The notes below the pieces were generated by a model. The model did no database searches. It was not told the origin of the DNA and saw nothing but the letters and a program-made list of their open reading frames with translations. Positions 1 to 5,006 of a DNA stretch of 13,592 nt are shown piece by piece. Made by a program: the position numbers and the translations under genes. How positions within the stretch are numbered: position 1 is the first letter of the stretch; each line of letters begins with the position of its first letter. The stretch comes from an uncultured Asticcacaulis sp. (GTDB taxonomy: Bacteria > Pseudomonadota > Alphaproteobacteria > Caulobacterales > Caulobacteraceae), in NCBI GenBank assembly GCA_946480125.1, contig CAMLIY010000067.1:1-13592 (forward strand), read 5' to 3'.

Positions 1-260
1 AACACGTCGACGATCTTGATATCCGGCTCATCATCCGCGCCGGCATCATAAAGCCCATTGAGTAGCGCCTCTTTAGAGGCCTCTCGCCGTGACATGAGAA
101 ACGCCAGCAACTTAGCCTCTTTTGCCGTCAGCCGCCATTCGCGCGGAAACCGCCATTCGACTTCGCCCCCGCCTTCACGCAGCGCGATGGCCAGCTCAGC
201 TTTGAGATCCTTGATGATCTGCCGCAGCGCAGCGTTTTCAGCGATCAACGCCAAACTCAT
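1..260 (-). CDS. CtrA-like winged-helix DNA-binding protein without receiver domain (partial)
   Basis: The first 86 residues are visible; the gene runs off the left edge of the window. Residues 1-30 form a short amphipathic, probably coiled-coil helix. From about residue 43 the sequence (LTAKEAKLLAFL, then DEPDIKIVDV) closely follows the OmpR/PhoB-type C-terminal domain of the cell-cycle regulator CtrA (LTGKEYQMLELL ... DEPELKIIDVFICKLRKKL). The phosphoacceptor receiver domain that precedes this in CtrA is absent; the ATG at 260 directly starts the short helix. ATG overlaps the upstream TGA (ATGA at 257-260) and a GGAG-like site lies just before it, so it is translationally coupled as the latest visible gene of the leftward operon. 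Inference: a phage transcription factor that binds CtrA-like sites or acts as a late-gene activator independently of phosphorylation. The family match is solid; the role is not proven. Confidence 0.72.
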   Translation of the reverse strand, partial: MSLALIAENAALRQIIKDLKAELAIALREGGGEVEWRFPREWRLTAKEAKLLAFLMSRREASKEALLNGLYDAGADDEPDIKIVDV

Positions 261-916
261 TTTACTTGCTCCAGCGTCAGGCATGGCAGACCGGATGCTT
301 TGCGCATGCGGTTGATGCGTAGCAACACGTCGTTAGCGTCGACGCGCTCGCCTTCGATGCTGAAAAAGCCCGCCGCCAGACGGCTGATCTTCACGCCTTT
401 TTTGGCCAGGTAATCAGCCATATCAAGCGGCCCGACCGAAGAACTGTCCGGTGCTGACTTGATTGCGACAGGGGGGGGGACGGCAGCCGATTTGACGACG
501 ACCGGCTTCGAGGACGGCTTCGAGGCGATCACTGCATGACTTATGGCGATTTCCCATTCGGCAATCGGCAGACGGATTACCAAGTCGGTTTCGCCCTGCT
601 CAACGATCGGACACTGCTCGGCGCCGGCCGCTGCTTTGGGCAGGCCCTCGAACCACGGTACAGCGACCCGCTTTGAGCCGCGCATGACATTCGCCACCTT
701 GTGGGTTTCGCCACCACTCACGATCCGCAGCAAGCCCAAATGCTCCTCACGGCCGACCTGGACATCAACCGTTTCAGGATCGCCCAGCTTTTCGGTTATG
801 AACGCAGACAGGAAGAGGTACAGCTTGACCTCACCCTTTTTATCCTTGCGAAGGCTGGCCGAAACCATCGGCGTGCCAGAGGTTTTTTTGAAGGCGGGTA
901 AATTATCCCAGGACAT
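257..916 (-). CDS. Hypothetical protein, two regions joined by a Pro/Ala/Ser linker
   Basis: I do not recognise a family for this 219-aa protein. The first ~125 residues look beta-rich (KLYLFLSAFI, DLVIRLPIAEWEIAI). Residues 130-162 form a low-complexity Lys/Pro/Ser/Ala/Val linker. Residues 163-216 are a compact basic alpha/beta segment (DMADYLAKKGVKISRL ... FFSIEGERVDANDVLLRINRMRKA) that could be a small DNA- or protein-binding module. The start at 916 is supported by GGAGGG about 7 bases upstream on the minus strand. It overlaps the preceding gene by 14 bases and the next by ATGA, so it belongs to the leftward operon. The linker is encoded across a run of nine identical bases (plus-strand G at 471-479), a potential slippage point. 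No signal peptide or membrane segment is seen, so it is probably cytoplasmic. Confidence 0.72.
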   Translation of the reverse strand: MSWDNLPAFKKTSGTPMVSASLRKDKKGEVKLYLFLSAFITEKLGDPETVDVQVGREEHLGLLRIVSGGETHKVANVMRGSKRVAVPWFEGLPKAAAGAEQCPIVEQGETDLVIRLPIAEWEIAISHAVIASKPSSKPVVVKSAAVPPPVAIKSAPDSSSVGPLDMADYLAKKGVKISRLAAGFFSIEGERVDANDVLLRINRMRKASGLPCLTLEQVK

Positions 917-1598
917 GCGTGGACCCTCCGTTTGGTTGCTGCTGTTCCGCCCGGCTAAAAGCCAGTTCGATTTTGTCGCGGATATTGTTTGTCATAGTCC
1001 CGCTGGGCGCGAAGCTGTTGAATAAGGTGGCCCGCTTGACGCCAGTTTCCCGGACCAGTCGCGCCATATCCCAGCCCAGTTCGCCCATGCGCCGCTTGTA
1101 GGAAAGCACCAGTTCGCTTGGCGCGGCCGTGCTTTTCGGCCGTGGCGGCTTCGGTATCGGCGCGGCTCTAACCGTATCGCCCAGGCCGTGATGCGGCCAT
1201 AGGAAGGCGTCGACCTTGCGAAACAGAAATTCGTTGATGATGCCGCCATGGAAAAGCCGATCATCGACCTCCCGGAAGGTCATGGGCGCACATTCCCGCG
1301 CCACATCACCCAAGGTCAGGCCGAGATATTGCATCCGGCTGCGCAACTTGGCCTGCCACATGCGAGGCAGGGCGAAAGCAACGTCCGGCACGGCCTTGGG
1401 TTTGCGCCTGGCCACAGGTTGCGAAGGTTCATGTATGGGCCTGTAACGCAGACGGTCATACTGCAGCCGCAGATCATGTTCGCTCCGGCCGGAGATCCGT
1501 GCCGCATTTTGCCAGCGGCCGGCGCGGACCTCGCGCAAGGTCGAGGCCTCCAGTGGTCCGGTCACGTTGATGGGTTCATGAATGGTCATCTGACTCAT
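903..1598 (-). CDS. Hypothetical DNA-binding-like protein with repeated HTH-like segments
   Basis: This 231-aa protein is not a family I can name. Two stretches have the same layout and resemble XRE-type helix-turn-helix units. One spans residues 83-133 (RSRMQYLGLTLGDVAREC ... FLFRKVDAFLW); the other spans 166-214 (YKRRMGELGWDMARLVRETG ... NIRDKIELAF). A third, shorter helical stretch at 22-51 (REVRAGRWQNAARISGRS) may be another HTH. Proline- and basic-rich linkers (52-73, 146-160) separate them. The start at 1598 overlaps the upstream stop as ATGA, and the end overlaps the next gene by 14 bases. Inference: a multi-site DNA-binding regulator or replication-associated protein of the leftward operon. 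A structural role cannot be excluded. Confidence 0.7.
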   Translation of the reverse strand: MSQMTIHEPINVTGPLEASTLREVRAGRWQNAARISGRSEHDLRLQYDRLRYRPIHEPSQPVARRKPKAVPDVAFALPRMWQAKLRSRMQYLGLTLGDVARECAPMTFREVDDRLFHGGIINEFLFRKVDAFLWPHHGLGDTVRAAPIPKPPRPKSTAAPSELVLSYKRRMGELGWDMARLVRETGVKRATLFNSFAPSGTMTNNIRDKIELAFSRAEQQQPNGGSTHVLG

Positions 1599-1885
1599 CG
1601 GCGTGCCTCGAAATAACGACTGGCCGGACGCCGATCGCGCAGCGGGATCAGGTACTGGATGATGACCTCGCCATCACGGCCCTGAACCATGTCATGCGTG
1701 CCGGCATTATAGGCTTGCCTGGCGGCCTCCAGGGCGCGGCGGTCGTCATAAGGCCAGGCGCCACAAGACGCCGTCGCGTCGCGCATAGACACAACGAAAA
1801 GACGAAGTCTGACCTTGCCGAAGCGAAAGTTCGCGTATTTGGGGTTTACGGACGCAGCCGCGTCCGGTGATCGTAAGTCGTACAA
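1595..1885 (-). CDS. Hypothetical small protein, TTG start
   Basis: A 96-aa soluble protein with no family I recognise; it is rich in Arg and Ala, with a short beta-like stretch (VRLRLFVVSM) and a helical stretch (ALEAARQAYNAG) before VIIQYLIPL. The start is a TTG at 1885. The choice is supported by a strong minus-strand ribosome site (GGGGAGGCGG) about 6 bases upstream and by the absence of an ATG in a better place. The end overlaps the next start as ATGA (1595-1598), tying it to the leftward operon below the Cro-like regulator. Function unknown. Confidence 0.62.
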   Translation of the reverse strand: MYDLRSPDAAASVNPKYANFRFGKVRLRLFVVSMRDATASCGAWPYDDRRALEAARQAYNAGTHDMVQGRDGEVIIQYLIPLRDRRPASRYFEARR

Positions 1886-1908
1886 GTTCCGCCTCCCCTG
1901 GAAAGCTG

Positions 1909-1971
1909 TTACTGGGTGTGAAGGTGCCCGCAGCCGGGCAAGCCGTGAGTTTCGTTAAGGGATTCAGTCAT
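1909..1971 (-). CDS. Possible 20-aa peptide directly after the Cro-like gene
   Basis: An ATG follows the TAA stop of the HTH gene with no spacing (TAAATG on the minus strand), preceded by a GGGGGAT sequence that could act as a ribosome site. The 20-residue frame ends at 1909, before the next gene's ribosome site. There is no homology I can recall, and an open frame this short could be chance. If translated, it would couple the HTH gene to the rest of the operon. Confidence 0.2.
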   Translation of the reverse strand: MTESLNETHGLPGCGHLHTQ

Positions 1972-2337
1972 TTAATCCCCCGCCGATTGAAAAAGAGGGG
2001 AATTGTGCACTGCGGTGAGTCCCGCCGGTTGTGAGGGTTCGACTGGCGACAATCTCAAGGATAGCGTCATGCGACTATCTGTAATACGTCTGAAAAATGG
2101 ACCAGCCGACATCGTTATGACATCTGCAGACCCAGACGAATCAGTCAGGACGCCTCGCGGTACCCACGCTTCGCACGGCACTCCGAGGGTCCGCTGTATA
2201 GCGACAGCTACCTCAAGAGATGGGCGCGCCTTACCCCGTCTAAGTTTGGACAACTGCGACCGACTGACGCCAACCATGACGGCGGCCTCATCATCAGAGA
2301 GATTTCGGTCTGAAATTGATTTTTCTAGCGTTAGCAT
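1972..2337 (-). CDS. Cro-like helix-turn-helix regulator, first gene of the leftward operon
   Basis: The protein is 121 aa when started at the ATG at 2337. Residues 12-58 form an XRE/lambda-repressor-type HTH (LSDDEAAVMVGVSRSQLSKLRRGKARPSLEVAVAIQRTLGV split over the recognition helix SRSQLSKLRRG). The remaining ~60 residues are low-complexity and not recognised. The open frame extends to an ATG at 2373, but those 12 extra codons merely translate the operator repeat (MTEMCTLCTL), and no ribosome site precedes either ATG. A promoter with -35 at 2373-2368 and -10 near 2350-2345 predicts a transcript starting at about 2338, i.e. leaderless from 2337. It is divergent to the CI-like repressor across 97 bp. 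Likely role: the lytic-side regulator, analogous to Cro, binding the TGTGCA-N5-TGCACA sites. Which of the two proteins binds is inference. Confidence 0.72.
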   Translation of the reverse strand: MLTLEKSISDRNLSDDEAAVMVGVSRSQLSKLRRGKARPSLEVAVAIQRTLGVPCEAWVPRGVLTDSSGSADVITMSAGPFFRRITDSRMTLSLRLSPVEPSQPAGLTAVHNSPLFQSAGD

Positions 2338-2344
2338 GCTGCGC

Positions 2345-2373
2345 AATGTGCATAATGTGCACATTTCTGTCAA
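2345..2373 (-). promoter_or_regulatory. Leftward early promoter (PL-like) with operator in the spacer
   Basis: On the minus strand, TTGACA (2373-2368) is a perfect -35. A 17-base spacer leads to CACATT (2350-2345) as a weak -10. The spacer holds almost the entire palindromic operator 2347-2363. Predicted initiation falls at or next to the ATG at 2337. The same arrangement recurs at 3812-3841, which supports both calls. Confidence 0.6.
2347..2363. promoter_or_regulatory. Operator OL: perfect palindrome TGTGCA-N5-TGCACA
   Basis: The sequence TGTGCATAATGTGCACA has perfect 6-base inverted arms around a 5-base spacer. It sits between the -35 and -10 of the leftward promoter, so a bound protein would block it. 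A further TGTGCA half-site lies at 2381-2386. The match to the copies at 2416-2432, 2425-2441, 3788-3804 and 3823-3839 makes it a bona fide repeated regulator site. Confidence 0.75.
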
Positions 2374-2415
2374 CGCGCAATGTGCACGACATGGCGTCGC
2401 AGTGCAGGGAAAATC

Positions 2416-2441
2416 TGTGCATAATGTTCACATCATGCACA
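2416..2441. promoter_or_regulatory. Overlapping operators at the repressor start (autoregulation site)
   Basis: Two palindromes overlap. TGTGCA-N5-TTCACA at 2416-2432 differs from the perfect site at one base. TGTTCA-N5-TGCACA at 2425-2441 also has one mismatch and covers the ATG of the repressor gene. Within them, CATAAT (2420-2425) is a good rightward -10 with no convincing -35 17 bases upstream, as expected for an activated maintenance promoter. Initiation near 2432 would leave a leader of only about three bases before the ATG at 2435. Confidence 0.65.
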
Positions 2442-2800
2442 AGAAACATTACCTTCGAGAATGGCGAGACTATAGGGGCTATTCCCTGGAACGCGTTGCA
2501 TCGGAACTTGAAGTGCTTTCGCACTTGCCAGAATTTCTCAGGCCGGACAAGAAGAGACCTGTAGGAACCACAAACCAGAACCTCGGCAAGATCGAGCGCG
2601 GGGTTGTGCCGTATAGCCAAGCACTTATTGAAATGCTGGCCAGGATATACGGGACCGATCCAGGAAGCCTTTTGATGCGAAACCCTCTCGATAGGGACGC
2701 AATTTATTCGATATGGGATAATATTCCCGCGGCCAAGCGCGAGATTGCCCTGCAAATGTTGACCGGCCTTATGGAACGTAAGGACGGCACCAACGGCTAA
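2435..2800 (+). CDS. CI-like XRE-family prophage repressor
   Basis: A 121-aa protein of the short repressor type common in alphaproteobacterial prophages. It has an N-terminal KHYLREWRDYRGYSLERVA helix pair, a recognition-helix region ending in GKIERGVVPYSQALIEMLA, then the signature C-terminus (GTDPGSLLMR, then IWDNIPAAKREIAL). Relative to typical members there are roughly 12-15 extra residues between HTH helices 2 and 3 (residues ~28-45, LSHLPEFLRPDKKRPVG). The frame is open far upstream, but the upstream codons translate the operators, so the ATG at 2435 is chosen; no ribosome site precedes it, fitting a (near-)leaderless message. It is divergent from the Cro-like gene and cotranscribed with the exported protein downstream. 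Expected role: binds the TGTGCA-N5-TGCACA operators, silences the left and right lytic operons and controls its own promoter. Confidence 0.8.
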   Translation: MHKKHYLREWRDYRGYSLERVASELEVLSHLPEFLRPDKKRPVGTTNQNLGKIERGVVPYSQALIEMLARIYGTDPGSLLMRNPLDRDAIYSIWDNIPAAKREIALQMLTGLMERKDGTNG

Positions 2801-2822
2801 TCAAAAAGACATGGGGGATATC

Positions 2823-3728
2823 ATGAGACTTCGACTTACGGCCGGGTTGATAGGCTGCGCTGCACTGCTAATTTCTGCGGCGATTCCTTTATCTCCCGCA
2901 GATGCAACTGCCGCAAAGAAGGCGACCACCAAAAAGGCAGCACCCGTGAATGTCAAGAAACAACGCCTAGACGCGGCCACGGAAATACTTGTGTCCCAAA
3001 ACCTAGCTGTTAATTCTTGCGCAAAAGTTCCCGAGTTTGTAAGTGCCATTACATCGGCTGACGACATTGAGCGTCAGATGTCATTGAATGATAGTATGAA
3101 ATTCAATGAGTTCAATTTTGACAAGGGCGAGTTCGAGACTACAACCGATTTCAATGAACGAATTGCGCTTTATTTAAGAGTGTTTTTCGGACAGCCCGGC
3201 CTTGTGGCTTTTAAGGCACCGCTTCCCGCCGAGTTGGCGACGTATAGTGCAGACGATGGCAAACTCACAGTAAGAATTGTTAACCGGGGAAGCTTTCAAT
3301 CCACCTCATATGACGCGAATTTGGAATTAGTGCTGGCAGAAAGAAGCAAGAAGCTTGCCCTCAAACACGGACAAACCAGAATGGGGGTTAAATTCGACTA
3401 TGAGGTCTGGGCATACTATGACCGAAAACTTGAACTGTCTCTCCCCGTCAAGGATACAGATGTAAACTCGGATGTCGTAATTGATGTGCCACCGTCTGAC
3501 GCTAAAGCCTTAAAGGCAAATTTGTTTCTATTATCCTTTGGAGACATGAAGTCACCTTATATGGAATCATCCCAGGGCGAAGACCCCGCAAGCCTGGACG
3601 ATCCCGAATATGCGCTATACTCACACGACATATATTACGCCTCTCCGAAGTGCCTATTTTTATATGATTCAAGATCCGGCAAGGTGCTTCACTCTTTCAT
3701 CCCATACGAAACTACATCAACAGATTAA
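2823..3728 (+). CDS. Exported protein of unknown function (probable lysogenic cargo)
   Basis: A 301-aa protein with an N-terminal export signal: MRLRLTAG basic start, hydrophobic LIGCAALLISAAIPL, and a probable signal peptidase I site near residues 27-30 (ADATA). LIGC at 9-12 resembles a lipobox, but the hydrophobic core continues past it, so a lipoprotein is less likely. After a Lys/Ala-rich stretch (31-47) follows a mature domain with two cysteines (C66, C277) that could form a disulphide. I recognise no family. The ATG at 2823 is preferred over 2811 because GGGGGAT precedes it. The gene is clearly AT-richer than its neighbours, lies 22 bases after the repressor and is closed by a terminator. 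This is the classic position of a moron gene expressed in the lysogen. A periplasmic location is inferred. Confidence 0.75.
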   Translation: MRLRLTAGLIGCAALLISAAIPLSPADATAAKKATTKKAAPVNVKKQRLDAATEILVSQNLAVNSCAKVPEFVSAITSADDIERQMSLNDSMKFNEFNFDKGEFETTTDFNERIALYLRVFFGQPGLVAFKAPLPAELATYSADDGKLTVRIVNRGSFQSTSYDANLELVLAERSKKLALKHGQTRMGVKFDYEVWAYYDRKLELSLPVKDTDVNSDVVIDVPPSDAKALKANLFLLSFGDMKSPYMESSQGEDPASLDDPEYALYSHDIYYASPKCLFLYDSRSGKVLHSFIPYETTSTD

Positions 3729-3734
3729 TATAAG

Positions 3735-3757
3735 CCCCGCGTAGTGCGGGGTTTTTT
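3735..3757 (+). terminator. Intrinsic terminator after the repressor/exported-protein transcript
   Basis: A six-base GC stem (CCCCGC at 3735-3740, GCGGGG at 3746-3751) with loop GTAGT is followed by six T residues (3752-3757). It lies 6 bases after the stop codon of the exported protein, isolating the lysogenic transcript from the rightward operon. Confidence 0.9.
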
Positions 3758-3787
3758 GTGCATGGCGATTCGGTGGGAAATCCCAAT

Positions 3788-3804
3788 TGTGCACCCTATG
3801 CACT
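3788..3804. promoter_or_regulatory. Operator OR1: TGTGCA-N5-TGCACT
   Basis: This is one mismatch from the perfect 17-bp palindrome. It lies just upstream of the -35 at 3812-3817, with 18 bp between it and the next operator (35 bp centre to centre). A lone TGTGCA half-site is at 3757-3762. Paired with 3823-3839, it would permit cooperative binding at the rightward promoter. Confidence 0.65.
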
Positions 3805-3811
3805 TTTTTAT

Positions 3812-3841
3812 TTGACAGTTTTTGTGCATTGTGTGCACATT
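3812..3841 (+). promoter_or_regulatory. Rightward early promoter (PR-like) with operator 3823-3839 in the spacer
   Basis: TTGACA (3812-3817) is a perfect -35, and CACATT (3836-3841) at 18 bases is the likely weak -10. The spacer contains a perfect palindrome TGTGCA-TTGTG-TGCACA (3823-3839). The layout mirrors the leftward promoter at 2345-2373. A transcript starting near 3848 would have a ~36-base leader before the ATG at 3884 and would drive the whole rightward operon. Confidence 0.68.
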
Positions 3842-3883
3842 TTGACCAGAACAACGATTCATCTCGAATCTCGGAGCTGGGAA

Positions 3884-4237
3884 ATGTCACTTATTCGCAC
3901 CTATATCCCCGACGAAGACAAGCACGGCCACTGGCTGAATAGGGCCATGGGTCGGCCTCACCTGACGCGACCGCAAGCCCTTAGCCGCGCCTTCGATGCG
4001 CCCATACACGTCATTCCCCGCGCCATGGCGCTGGAGGTTATCCGGCCCACCGACAACCTGAATACCGGCGAGCGCATCCTGGGCGTGCTGTGGGGCAAGA
4101 TGGAAGGCATCCGTCGTGTCATGGTCCGCCGCCATGGCAGCAAAGCCATTTATGTGCCGATCCATTGCTTCAAGCCCCTGAAAAAAGACGGCAGCGACGA
4201 CCGTCACTTCCCGCATTTCAAACGCAGGGCGGCCTGA
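3884..4237 (+). CDS. Hypothetical basic protein, first gene of the rightward operon
   Basis: A 117-aa soluble protein rich in Arg and His, not recognised. It has two halves: IRTYIPDEDKHGHWLNRAMGR and a beta-like stretch around RVMVRRHGSKAIYVPIHCF. The ATG at 3884 is chosen because GGAG (3873-3876) lies upstream and because it falls after the PR-like promoter; the frame is open farther left but there it crosses the operators. As the immediate-early gene under the repressed promoter it may be a host-takeover or regulatory protein; this is inference from position only. Confidence 0.7.
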   Translation: MSLIRTYIPDEDKHGHWLNRAMGRPHLTRPQALSRAFDAPIHVIPRAMALEVIRPTDNLNTGERILGVLWGKMEGIRRVMVRRHGSKAIYVPIHCFKPLKKDGSDDRHFPHFKRRAA

Positions 4238-4477
4238 CCGCCACGCTCTCAGTTGCGCCGACAAGCCTGCTTCACCACCCCCTCCCTTAGCAGGCCCCGC
4301 GCAACGACCGCCGCCGGCCGGTTTTTCCGAGGAAGAATCCGCCTTAACCCGCCAGACCGGCGGCGGTCGCTCCCTTCCTATTCGCGCACCGATCCTCAGC
4401 GGCGCGCGGATCCGGCGGGCCGAAGGTCCCCCAACCCCTCCCCCACCTTCGCCCCGCCATCTCAATCGGAGTTAGCC
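4238..4477. other. 240-bp structured, GC-rich intergenic region
   Basis: No convincing gene on either strand. It contains a 13-base perfect inverted repeat (CGACCGCCGCCGG at 4305-4317 with its complement at 4357-4369, loop 39 bases). A 7-base inverted repeat (GCCTGCT at 4265-4271 and AGCAGGC at 4289-4295) lies upstream. A short T5 run follows CCGGCCGG at about 4314-4326. The 3' end is C-rich on the plus strand. It sits in the middle of an otherwise tightly packed operon, so an attenuator, processing site or small RNA is possible. A ribosome site (GGAG at 4468-4471) for the next gene ends it. Confidence 0.5.
4305..4369. repeat. 13-bp perfect inverted repeat, 39-base loop
   Basis: The arms at 4305-4317 and 4357-4369 are perfectly complementary and entirely GC-rich apart from one A/T pair. 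The left arm is followed by CCGG and TTTTT. As RNA this would form a very stable stem in the leader between the first and second genes of the rightward operon. Confidence 0.7.
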
Positions 4478-4795
4478 ATGCCCGCCACCGCACCGCATTA
4501 TACCCAAGGCGACCGCTATCAGCTCGGGCAGCATGCCGCCGAACTGGCGCTCGCGGCCGGTAAGGCCCGCACTGGTCAGGAAGCCTCTGACCTCGCCATC
4601 GGCTTCACCACCTACCTCGCCAGCCTGGCGCCGGACCAGCCGCATGGCCGTCTGCGCGCCTCCAGCCGCACCGAATTCGCCGCCGAGGCGCGCTTCCTGC
4701 GCGACCTGGCTCAGCACTTCATCACCGTCGCCGCCCACTACGATGACATGGCGATCAAGCCCAACGACCAACCGAAGGAGGAAGCCTGTGCCTGA
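4478..4795 (+). CDS. Hypothetical helical protein
   Basis: A 105-aa soluble, mostly alpha-helical, Ala-rich protein (ELALAAGKARTGQEASDLAIGFTTYLASL; FAAEARFLRDLAQHFITVAAHYDDMA, given here as two separate helices). No family recognised. The ATG at 4478 has GGAG seven bases upstream; the frame is open upstream through the structured gap, but that part is compositionally abnormal. Its end overlaps the next start by eight bases (GTGCCTGA), and a strong AAGGAGG within its last codons serves the next gene. Function unknown. Confidence 0.68.
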   Translation: MPATAPHYTQGDRYQLGQHAAELALAAGKARTGQEASDLAIGFTTYLASLAPDQPHGRLRASSRTEFAAEARFLRDLAQHFITVAAHYDDMAIKPNDQPKEEACA

Positions 4796-5006
4796 ACCCT
4801 ATATCCCGCCGCATGAAGACATGCCGGACCACCAGGGCCTGAAACCGCGCGTCAAGGCCATGTCCGGCCAGCCGCCGATGGTCGCATTCGATTCCCGCCG
4901 CGGCCGACTGCTTACGCCGGGTGACGACACCCCCACCCTGATCGCCCTGGTCTTTTGCCTGGCTACGCTGATCGGCTTCATGCTGTACGGGAGGATGATC
5001 TCTTGA
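4788..5006 (+). CDS. Small membrane protein, GTG start
   Basis: A 72-aa protein starting at GTG 4788, fixed by a near-perfect AAGGAGG at 4775-4781 seven bases upstream. About 45 hydrophilic residues (PEPYIPPHEDMPDHQG ...) are followed by one membrane helix near the C-terminus (TLIALVFCLATLIGFMLYG) and a short basic end (RMIS), suggesting N-in or single-pass topology with a tiny tail. It overlaps the upstream gene by 8 bases, and its stop overlaps the next start as TTGA. Its membrane helix shares DNA and protein similarity with the following gene, so the two may be relatives. No family recognised. Inner-membrane location inferred. Confidence 0.66.
   Translation: MPEPYIPPHEDMPDHQGLKPRVKAMSGQPPMVAFDSRRGRLLTPGDDTPTLIALVFCLATLIGFMLYGRMIS

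Noticed and set aside
58..315. Plus-strand open frame at the left edge
   Set aside because: Ser/Arg-rich shadow of the CtrA-like gene, which has clear family signatures on the minus strand.
1955..1975. Two TTAA motifs as a CtrA box
   Set aside because: The spacing is 13 bases rather than the 7 required for TTAA-N7-TTAA.
2004..2009. TGTGCA half-site inside the Cro-like gene
   Set aside because: No second arm at the right spacing; a single hexamer is expected by chance.
2338..2373. Twelve-residue N-terminal extension of the Cro-like protein
   Set aside because: These codons are the operator repeat and part of the predicted promoter; the HTH region begins after the ATG at 2337.
2003..2434. 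Upstream extension of the repressor reading frame (open from about 2003)
   Set aside because: It runs antisense through the Cro-like gene and through the operators; the repressor family starts at the KHYLREW block, so the ATG at 2435 is used.
3887..4465. Minus-strand open frame of 192 codons
   Set aside because: Gly/Arg-rich shadow spanning both a plus-strand gene and the structured gap; no ribosome site.
4253..4477. Open frame upstream of the 105-aa gene as an N-terminal extension
   Set aside because: Composition is Arg/Pro/Ser-rich like random GC-rich DNA, it crosses the inverted repeat, and GGAG sits just before the ATG at 4478.
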